Shown here piece by piece: positions 19,462-26,812 of a stretch of 26,812 nucleotides of DNA (position 1 is the stretch's first letter; the number at the start of each line of letters is the position of its first letter). The DNA is taken from the NCBI GenBank assembly GCA_004151065.3, contig NWUY0300010226.1:7358-34169 (forward strand). The letters run 5' to 3'. The notes beneath the pieces are model-generated. The model had not been told where the DNA came from, ran no database searches, and was given only the letters and a program-made list of their open reading frames with translations. The DNA comes from Larix sibirica (Eukaryota; Streptophyta; Pinopsida; Pinales; Pinaceae). Position numbers and translations under genes: made by a program.

Positions 19462-20215
19462 ATGAAGATCGTCTCCTAGAATTGTAGAGGTCTAGGTAGT
19501 AATCTAAAAGAAGACGCTATGAAAGATCTAGTTTGAATGGAAAATCTAGACCTTCTACTAATCCAGGAGACAAAGCTGGAGGAGGAAGCTTTCCTCTGTC
19601 GTAGTAGTAGTTTTTGGAAAAAAGGCACTAAGCGTGTTGCTTCCTCCAGAGGGGCATCGGGGGGCATAGGCACTCTTTGGAATGAAAAAAAATTGGAGTT
19701 GGTTTAAACCAAATCGGAAGCTCAATGGATCTTCACACAGAGTTCCGGCATAAATCTTCGAATCTTCTAGTAAGCTTGTTTAACGTCTATGTTCTTGTTT
19801 CTTACTCAGAGAAAAAACAGTGTTGGGACTCTATTAGTTCTCTTGCAAATGAAATAAATTTGGAAAACATTATTATGGCTAGCGATCTCAATATCACTCT
19901 TAACCAATCTGAGAAAAGAGGTGGCTCCAGAGTTAGAGATGTTGCCAAGGAATGGGTAGAAGATTTAATCCAGGATTGGGATTTGATGGACATTAAACCG
20001 ACCAAAGGAGTCTACACCTAGTCCAACAAAAGACTAGGGCCTGGACATATAGCAGCTAGATTGGATAGGTTTCTCATTCAAAGTTCATTTATCTTATTAG
20101 GTTTAGAAGCCTCCACTTCAATCCTTGCTATGGGGGTTTCATATCATAGGACTATTTGATTAGATCTGAAAGAAATCCTCAATCTGGCACCTATACCATT
20201 TCGTTTTAGTCCACT
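19462..20215 (+). pseudogene. LINE-B ORF2 endonuclease domain (broken)
   Basis: ORF2 starts at ATG 19462: MKIVS-stop-NCRGLGS, the canonical MKxxSWNCRG with the Trp codon turned into TAG (19477-19479). LLLIQETKL follows with the catalytic Glu, then ASGGIGTLWN, YSEKKQCWDS, MASDLNITL (SDLN motif, about 19875-19901), GVYT-stop-SNKR (Trp of YTWSN again TAG, 20019-20021) and ARLDRFL. The final SDH motif reads SYH, so the Asp is replaced. A frameshift lies near 19760. The domain would nick genomic DNA to prime reverse transcription; it is inactive as it stands. Confidence 0.88.
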
Positions 20216-20496
20216 GTGGATTTCTTAGCCTGATTTTTTGGCTAGAATCCGGGAGGTTTTGAGCAAACCTATCTCAAGGTCCCCCTTCTATGTCTGGGAA
20301 GAGAAGCTAAGACAGGTGAAAAAGGATTTGAAACTCTGGGCCTGGGGTCTGCCCTCCCCTTCAGAGGATAGGAAAGGGGCTTGAGGAACATATTGTAGAA
20401 ATGCAACATATAGACATCACCAATGAGTCGCTAAGAAAGGAAGAAGAGTTGCAAGTTGCACTGCATAAATCCTGAGTGAACGAAGAAGAGATTTGA

Positions 20497-22002
20497 AGAC
20501 AAAAGTCTAGAAGTCTCTGGCTTAAGTCAGGAGACAAAAATACCTCATTATTTCACAAGCAAGCACAAGCTAGGCGAAACTTCAACACTGTCAAAGAAAT
20601 TCAATTCCAAGATCAAACCTTTACAGATTTCTCCAACATAAAGGAAGCAACGCACCAACATTTCAAGGATTTGTACTCGGAACCTGGTTTTAATGGTTCA
20701 ATGGAGGAATTGTTAGCCCTAATCCCTAACTCAGTCACAAATAGCATGAACCAACGACTCTTGTTGCCGGTCACAAGGAAGGATATCAAGATTGCTTTAA
20801 AAGAAATGGATCCCAATAAAGCACCAAGACTTAATGGTTTTATAGCGCGCTTCATCAGAGTTTGCTGGCAAGTGATCAAGAAGGATTTACATCGGATGAT
20901 CCAAAAATCTCAGACAAGCTTGAAGATTGGTGCAGGAACAAATTCTACTTTCCTTGCCTTAATCCCGGAAGAATCTTGGGCAAAAACCTTTGACAGATTC
21001 TGTCCCATCTCTCTATGTAATATTGGCTACAAGATAATCACTAAAATAATAGTTATACGGCTTTGAGATCTCTTGCCAAAGTTAATCCCTATCAATCAAG
21101 GCGGTTTTGTGAAAGGCAGGAAAATCGTGGACAACATTATTCTTATTCAAGAGGCGATTCACTCAAGAATACAGCGAAAAGAAAAAGGTATGGTGGTTAA
21201 AATTGATCTTGCCAACGCCTTTGATCGTGTTAGGCATTCCTTTATATTTGTTGTCATGGAAAGATTTGGCTTTGATTCTAACTTCATTAGTTGGGTCAAG
21301 GCTTGCATTAAGGAACCCTGGATAGCGCCTTTAGTTAATGGGGGACCATCCGGCTTCTTTCAAGCTTCTAGAGGACATCGGCAGGGATATCCTCTCTCCC
21401 CAATTTTGTTCGTTCTTCAAGCTTTTGTACTCAGATTTCAGTTTGAAAAGCGACAGCAGGAACATGATCTGATGGGAATCCACTATGCTCGGGGAGTGCA
21501 AGATACCACACATGCCCAATTCGCGAATGACACTCTGCTTCTAGGACGAGCCTCCCCTCAGGTAGCTGCGATTTTTAAAACTGATCTGGATCTTTTTTGT
21601 GATGTTTCAGGAAGCCGTCTAAACACAAGGAAGAGTCAAATTTTTGGTTGAAATATTTCGGCAAGAGAACTCAACAATTTAGTTCAAGTGTTTGGCTTTC
21701 GAGGTCAACTTCAGTGGTCCTCCTTTAATTATCTTGGTCTTCCTATCTTCCAAAAGAGCCCTAAAATTGCTGATTGGATTCCTTTAATTGAGAAATTTAA
21801 ACAAAAATTCCTTTTCTGGGGTGCTTACTGGTTGAATCTGGCAAGCAAGTTAGTTTTAATTAAGTATGTTCTCTCAAGTATTCTTATTTATCAATGCTCC
21901 CTTCTGTTAGCACCAGCCGGAATCCTGTATCTAATGGAAATAGAACTTCAAATTTTTTTTTGGAAAGGAGGTAAGAATAATGAAAAAAATGCCATTGGTT
22001 AG
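20497..22002 (+). pseudogene. LINE-B ORF2 reverse transcriptase domain (nearly one frame)
   Basis: One frame stays readable for ~500 codons with only two stops (21064 TGA, 21649 TGA). RQKSRSLWLKSGDKN and SLFHKQAQARRN form the linker. DPNKAPRLNGF is the KAPGPDGF entry with Gly-Pro-Asp altered. NQGGFVKGR is present. Motif A is KIDLANAFDRV (Asp 21205-21207). Motif B is SRGHRQGYPLSP (from 21367). Motif C is FAND instead of FADD, the first catalytic Asp changed to Asn by GAT to AAT at 21526-21528. NYLGLPIF and LASKLVLIKYVLSS belong to the thumb. The catalytic change alone should stop DNA synthesis. Confidence 0.92.
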
Positions 22003-22850
22003 TTGGGATAAAGTCACCAACTCCTTTCATGAAGGAGGCCTACAAATTAAGGATCCCCGCACTCAAAATATTGCTTTAGGAGCAAAAATATTGTGGCAAC
22101 AAATTACAGGTAAAATAACTTGGACCAAGAAGATTTTACTTAAGAAATACTTCTCGAGCAACAGATTGCGAAGTCTGGGCTCTACTCCTCGTGTGACTTC
22201 TGGATCCCCTATTTTCCAATTATGTAAAAAGGTGCTCCCTTATTTCCAAAAGCATCTGTTTTGGGTGCCTGGAAATGGCAATAAGATTGATCTTTGGACA
22301 GACAGAATAATGGGAGCTGACTCCTTTTCTAACTTTGAGGAGATTGCCCCGCTGAAACCTGGTTGGACTCTCAAGGGATTAAGACCCTTTGGGACTTCTC
22401 TGCATGGAATGAACAAGATGGTACTTGGGTTGGATGGAAACACATCAATCCCCCATAACATTTACATTTACAATGGCAACAGTTGATCAAGATTCTCAAA
22501 GGAAAATCCCCTATTTCTATTTAAGAAAAAGATACTCGTGGATGGGGGCATGGTCTAGGGTACTACTCAGTAGCTCAAGGGTATCAAGAATTCAAAAATC
22601 CAATCAGGTATGTTCCAAACACGACTCTATGGAAAGGAATTTGGAGAACAAAGAGTATCCCCAAAGTTGATATCTTCATCTGGACGCTGGCCCATCATAG
22701 TATTTTAACTAGTGAAAATCTTCAAAAAAGGGGCATAGTAGGGCCCTCAAGATGCCCACTATGTCTTCTTCAGGAAGAGACTACAAATCACTTATTTCTG
22801 GATTGTCCCATTGCATAGGAAATCTGGAACCAAGCTCTAGAGCCTTGGAC
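21980..22850 (+). pseudogene. LINE-B connection and zf-RVT region (frameshifted)
   Basis: WKGGKNNE crosses an A7 run (21983-21989) where the frame changes by one; it resumes as KMPLVSWDKV, then GGLQIKDP and NIALGAKILWQQ. A second shift near 22380 leads to LWDFSAWNEQDGTW and GYYSVAQGYQEF (about 22558-22593). The zinc-binding block RCPLCLLQEETTNHLFLDC (about 22750-22806) keeps its C-x2-C, His and final Cys, unlike the LINE-A copy. A third shift lies in an A9 run near 22926. Confidence 0.82.
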
Positions 22851-23146
22851 ATGCCTCTGTGTCCTTCCGGATAATATCACAGATCTTTTGACAAATTGGG
22901 GCTCTGTGTATCCTCACTCTCTTTCGAAAAAAAAACTGGTTTAAACTAGCTTGGTTTACTCTTCCCAAATTTATTCTCTGGAAATTTTGGTTGGAATGAA
23001 ACTCCTAAATTTTCAGAGAACAGGCCTCCCCTCCTTTGCAAGTGGTATCCAAAGCTTGAGGGATTTTAAAGGAATTCATCCAGCATAAAGTTGGTCATTG
23101 CAGCTCTCCCTCCTTATCACCTGAGGAGTTAGCATGGGGAGAGAAG

Positions 23147-23698
23147 TTGGGATTAACGCTTTCTTTGACTTCTGACACTACTCCTACTCTAAATCATTGG
23201 AAGTTGAGGATGGAAAAGAAGGCCTTCCTCCTTTGGAAGCTCAGCACGTCACTTCACACTCTTTTCTTTGATGGAGCTTCAAAAGGGAATCCAGGGGATG
23301 CGGGAGGGGGAGGGATTATCCTCTTCCCAGGTGATGAAAGAAAAATTAAGTATTACTGGGGATTAGGAACCGCATCTAATAACCAAGCTGAAGCTTTGGC
23401 TCTTCTACAAGGTCTCAAGAGACTAAAGGATCTAGGAGTTACTCAAGCAAGAGTGATCCGAGATTCTCAATGTATTATTAATAGTATGATTTCCAAAACT
23501 CTGCCTAATGATCTCCACCTCAAACAAACGGTCTCAAGGATTTTAGCTCTAGCTTCCAGTTTCCAAATCCTCCTATTTTTTCACGTCTTGTGCCACCAAA
23601 ACAAAGAAGTTGACATTGCTGCCAACAGAGCGGTCGGTTTAGCTCCCATAGTACTATGCTTAGATGAGGACACACTGGAATTTGACCCGCTCCCCTAA
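23147..23698 (+). pseudogene. LINE-B ORF2 C-terminal RNase H domain (intact frame)
   Basis: 183 uninterrupted codons to TAA at 23696. The four acidic catalytic positions are all present: Asp in FFDGASKGNPG (23270-23272), Glu in NNQAEALALLQG (23390-23392), Asp in RDSQ (23462-23464) and Asp in KEVDIAAN (23612-23614). A C-terminal RNase H, related to archaeal-type RNase H, is a known acquisition of plant L1 LINEs and helps remove RNA during second-strand synthesis. It is cut off from the rest of ORF2 by upstream stops and shifts, so it would not be made as part of a full protein. It is better preserved than the endonuclease and polymerase parts. Confidence 0.9.
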
Positions 23699-23771
23699 AG
23701 GGCGATGCTCTCCTCCCTGTCAGCGGCATGATCAGGCTCAAGCCATTCACTTGCTCTTCGACTGAATTCAG

Positions 23772-23966
23772 ATGGGCATCACAGCATCTGAGGCTCATTC
23801 GAATCGGCTCTCTCAAACACTGTCGGATCGGCTCTCTCACGTTGAGACTCAACTCGAGGAGAAGGAAATTGAATCCCAAGTACGTTTGGAAGCACAAAAT
23901 GCCAAGAACTTTTCTGTTGGGAAAAATCCAAAGATTTCCTTTGGCGATTACTCATGCTTTTTTTAG
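23772..23966 (+). CDS. Short intact frame with coiled coil, 3' of ORF2
   Basis: 64 codons from ATG 23772 to the stop at 23964, in another frame than the RNase H and beginning 74 bases after its stop. Residues 10-45 (RLSQTLSDRLSHVETQLEEK, then EIESQVRLEAQNAK) have heptad-like Leu/Val spacing and high charge, so a coiled coil is likely. A preceding TGA at 23763 means it is not a direct extension of upstream coding. It may be a fragment of the ORF2 C-terminus after a frameshift, a small third LINE product, or chance. It lies inside the LINE-B transcript, before the AT-rich 3' UTR. Confidence 0.35.
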   Translation: MGITASEAHSNRLSQTLSDRLSHVETQLEEKEIESQVRLEAQNAKNFSVGKNPKISFGDYSCFF

Positions 23967-24184
23967 ATGTTTTACACCCTGCTGCTGGGACAATTCGTAT
24001 GCTTACTATGTCTCCTTGTATTTCGGAAAGTTGTTAGGCTTCTAATTTTTCTAAATTTGGGAAATTTTGAGCTAGTCTGCTATGTATTGGAAGGGCTTCA
24101 CCTTCTATATAATTTGGATTAACTCTGTAACTTTCCAAATATTTACATTTTTTTTTTAAATACAAAATTATACCCGCTCTTGTT

Positions 24185-24194
24185 AAAAAAAAAA
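24185..24194 (+). repeat. LINE-B poly(A) tail (A10)
   Basis: Ten A directly before the right target-site duplication (one extra C between). This is the copied 3' end of the LINE RNA. Confidence 0.9.
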
Positions 24195-24195
24195 C

Positions 24196-24213
24196 CAACA
24201 TTTCAAAGGAAGG
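24196..24213 (+). repeat. LINE-B target-site duplication, right copy
   Basis: Identical over 18 bases to 18181-18198. It proves that the sequence between is one insertion and fixes the 3' end of LINE-B. Confidence 0.95.
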
Positions 24214-25250
24214 GAAACTTTTTAAATTACCCATCAATATGTTGAATTTTAATTTATGGACCCTTGGATGGTGGGACTTTGGGACTTACTAGTTACTATA
24301 TACCAACATAATATAAATGAATTCATAAAATTTGGAATGATATCACGAGCACGATCTTCCAAAAGAAATAATGAATATCAAAACAAGTACTATGAATTCA
24401 GCACAATCTCCTAAAATAATGAATGATAATGAAAACTACTCCATACACAATCTCTCCCTCCATATTTGCATGAACAAATGTCAATTTAAAGTTCATGTCA
24501 CACGTGGCAAGATTTCGTAAGGGATCCCAAGCGTACGACGAATCGAGCATGACATAGTAACTTGATTCTTGGAGAAGCTTGTATAGGTTTTGGATTTCTA
24601 CATGTAACATAATCCTCCACTATCCAGTCCCATCAAATTAAATACATTTTCTTTAATCTTCAGAATTAACTATACATAAAGTCAAGACTTTTATAGATCC
24701 AAGTTTGATCGTGTCCAACCCCATCTGGCAACATTATTAAAGACAAAATTCTTATGAGTTCAGAATTTTGATTGTCCAGTAACACTTCACGACATTATTA
24801 AGGTGAACAAATTTATGACATTATTTTTTAGTGTTAAAAATCTATGATCCAAAAAAAAATCATAGATCCAAATTTTTAATTCTACAAAAAATCAAAATTC
24901 CTATATATATATATATAGTTTCATTTATGTCTAGTCCCATCTAACATAGAAAAAACAAATTCTTCGTATTCAAAATCCTTATAGATCTAGAATTTTGACT
25001 GTACCTGGTCCCATTTCAAAACATTATTTAAAAGAAAAGTACAAGTTAACTTGTGACTTGAATAGGTATAAGTGCACTCCACACATGCCTTTAACGTATG
25101 AATACTTTGCATTCACAAATACAACATCTCGAAAATAATTTCTCTAAGCTGCTAAGGAGGTATATTGGAGAACGTTAGAAGATAAGATCGAACTACAGAG
25201 CACCATTTCATTATTTATATTACATATTTGGAAAATGAAGGAAGAGGTCA
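24214..25250. other. AT-rich region with diverged short repeats, no gene
   Basis: No coding signal. A loose repeat (AGATC..A..TTTGA(T/C)(T/C)GT ... CATTATT) recurs at about 24697-24740, 24763-24800 and 24983-25028. An 8-bp-stem hairpin TCTATGAT/ATCATAGA with an A-rich loop lies at about 24841-24866, and a TA run at 24902-24917. These may be remnants of a small non-coding transposon, but no terminal repeats were identified. Confidence 0.4.
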
Positions 25251-25289
25251 ACGTGTAACAAAATTTGTACACTTGCTTCAAATAAAAAG

Positions 25290-26290
25290 ATGGAATAGTT
25301 CAATTTATGTATGATGCATCAAGAACTCTTTTAACACAAATGGATCTATTTTTAATGAAATTAGTTGCATTTGGCTCCAATGGGCATCTGCCATGAGGGG
25401 TAGTCGTGAAGGTTTATCTTCTAAGATACAACGAGATGCTCCTCATTTATTAGATATCCATTGCATAGCTCATAGAGAAGCATTAGCAACAAATGATGCT
25501 TCATCTCATTTTCAGAGTTGCAGTATATTGATAAATTTGCAAACAAAGTTTATTCATGGCTTGGGAAATCTACTAAAAGACATGGAGAACTGAAAGAGCT
25601 AATGGAATCATTTCAAATCACTAAGTTAGAGGTTTTACAAATTCATCAAATTAGGTGGCTTTCTAGAGGAAAGGTCATGGAAAGACTCTGTCAAACTCAT
25701 GCCCGCTTTGTTAAAAGATTGGGAGTTAGGGGAGAAAAATATGTATGAGTTGGCAACAATATTTCAAGTGCAATTTTGCATCCATTTGCTTGCTAATGTG
25801 CTCATTGAGTTAAATAAGTTGAATCAAAGTTCCAAGAGGATCATGTTGATATTACCTTATTGGCACTACTTTAGATGTTACTATTAACATGCTCCGTAAA
25901 CGGTTTTTGGGAGGCATATTTGGGGCAAGGTGCAATGCACATATCCTCTTTTTTAATTAGAGCACAATGAGGAACCTTGGTTTGTAGATAGCACTGTATG
26001 GTACATTTACATCCATTGAGGTTTGAAAGTTTCCAAAGATACAAAGATCGGGGACACTAGATGATTGCATTCTTTTAGGAAAATGTTTTGTGATGAAGGT
26101 GATTGATCTCTGATATGGAGGTTCACATATATACCTATATTTAATGATGCTAAGTTTTTCAGTCCTCGGCATTATTATGAAGAAATGGATGATAGAGACT
26201 CTAATGAAAAATATGGTTGAAATGTTTATGTGAAAAGTTTANGGGGAACTCGCCAAGTTAGGGGGCTATGAACAGATACATAAATTCTAT
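25290..26290 (+). pseudogene. hAT-superfamily transposase remnant (broken)
   Basis: Reading across frames on the plus strand gives FGSNG-ASAMRGSREGL (the family's GTDGASxMxGxxxG with the catalytic Asp changed to Asn), then APHLLDIHCIAHREALATND (about 25435-25500), matching the hAT PxLxxxHCxAHRxxLAxxDA block. QYIDKFANKVYSWL, LEVLQIHQIRWLSRGKVMER (about 25629-25688) and LATIFQVQFCIHLLANVLIE follow, then VTINMLRKRFLGG and KFFSPRHYYEE. The order fits transposases of the ZNF862/KIAA1586-like hAT group. At least four frameshifts and several stops are present, plus an N at 26242. A hAT transposase cuts and pastes its element; here it is dead. No terminal inverted repeats or 8-bp target duplication were found. 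Confidence 0.7.
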
Positions 26291-26299
26291 TTGGAGACC

Positions 26300-26812
26300 T
26301 CCACAAGACATGCCCACAATTAACTCTTCTTTTTGGCATTGAACACAAAAAAGGTTCGAAATATTTCCTTTACATAGTTTTGTTTTGACCGCTAGGCCCT
26401 GATGAAGCATCAACCAGCCCAAGGCTTTGTACTTAAAAGATCTCCTTTCCTTTCAAAGTGTTGGGTATCTCTTTTGACATCTCTCTTCAAAGTCAATAAA
26501 TCTATATTTCTTGGGAATATTTGGAGATAACCTTTAACAAGTCCCCCCACTTCCTTGATTTTAAGGTAGGATCTTCCTTGCACACTCTCTACTGTCGTTC
26601 AGTTCTTTTCTTAGCATCAAGGGCTTCGATTTTCTTTCAGCTTTTATCGGCTTTTCCAATTTTTGGGGCTATCCTTCTGGTAGAGTGGGTAGTGGTTGAC
26701 CCTGTGGACCTTAAGCCTACCATCCTGTCAGTCTCATTTCTGCCAAGCTCTTAATCTTCTCCCCATCCCCAATTTTTTCTGTAGCATCATGGTTAAGAGA
26801 GGTCATACACTT
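26300..26812. other. Region without recognisable gene at window end
   Basis: A 77-codon open frame (26521-26754) is hydrophobic in the middle but matches nothing I know. It may belong to another repeat that continues beyond the window. Confidence 0.35.

Larger units (their letters stand above)
18199..24195 (+). mobile_element. LINE-B: near full-length plant L1-type retrotransposon
   Basis: A 6.0-kb element bounded by an exact 18-bp target-site duplication. Order: short 5' UTR (about 60-85 bases), ORF1 (18259-19366), ORF2 (19462-23698), a short coiled-coil frame (23772-23966), an AT-rich 3' UTR, and A10 at 24185-24194. It is complete in structure but broken in detail by in-frame stops (for example 19477, 20019, 20494, 21064, 21649) and frameshifts, several in A-runs (21983-21989 and about 22926-22933). 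The flanking duplication is unchanged, so the insertion is either moderately young or lightly mutated at its edges. It shares a family with LINE-A, lies in the same orientation, and inserted about 3.8 kb upstream of the hexokinase ATG. Confidence 0.93.

Noticed and set aside
23520-23897. 125-codon minus-strand frame
   Set aside because: Shadow of the RNase H domain and the 3' part of LINE-B.
26521-26754. 77-codon hydrophobic frame as a membrane protein
   Set aside because: No start context, no continuation and no family match; surrounded by repeat-like DNA.

Overview
The window looks like nuclear DNA of a seed plant, most likely a gymnosperm (conifer). It is AT-rich and gene-poor, crowded with old retroelement fragments, and has scaffold gaps of N. 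The only host gene I can identify is a plant hexokinase on the minus strand. The organism call is an inference from style and repeat content, not from a diagnostic marker.

Host gene. Exon 1 of a membrane-anchored (type B) hexokinase lies at 14429-14158 (minus), with a clean ATG and a GT donor. A second, short hexokinase exon fragment lies at 5335-5283 (minus), cut on its 5' side by a two-N gap and followed by a GTGAGT donor. The roughly 110 codons expected between them (including the LGGTNFR phosphate-binding region) are not visible. They may be lost in the gap at 5336-5337. The nearly 9 kb between the two exons holds a gag-only Ty3/gypsy-like remnant (minus), a 5'-truncated LINE (LINE-A, plus), a decayed reading frame of unknown type at 12131-12631, a 3x19-bp tandem repeat and a tandem array of ~113-bp units at 12979-13748. 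A CpG-rich block (about 14160-15010) covers exon 1 and the 5' leader. ACGT-core motifs and a hairpin lie further upstream.

Upstream of the hexokinase (15100-18180) is AT-rich DNA without genes, a 520-N gap (16255-16774) and a possible SINE A-box edge. At 18199-24195 is LINE-B, a nearly complete plant L1-type LINE, flanked by an exact 18-bp target-site duplication (18181-18198 and 24196-24213) and ending in a 10-A tail. It keeps, with stops and frameshifts, ORF1 (RNA-binding protein with a CCHC knuckle) and ORF2 (endonuclease, reverse transcriptase, zinc-binding zf-RVT domain, and the C-terminal RNase H known from plant L1 elements). A short intact coiled-coil frame follows. LINE-A and LINE-B belong to one family. 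The right end (25290-26290) holds a decayed hAT-type transposase.

Regions 1-2808, 2811-5282, 15100-16254, 16861-18180, 24214-25250 and 26300-26812 contain no gene I can support. No RNA gene, CRISPR array or bacterial-type system was seen.
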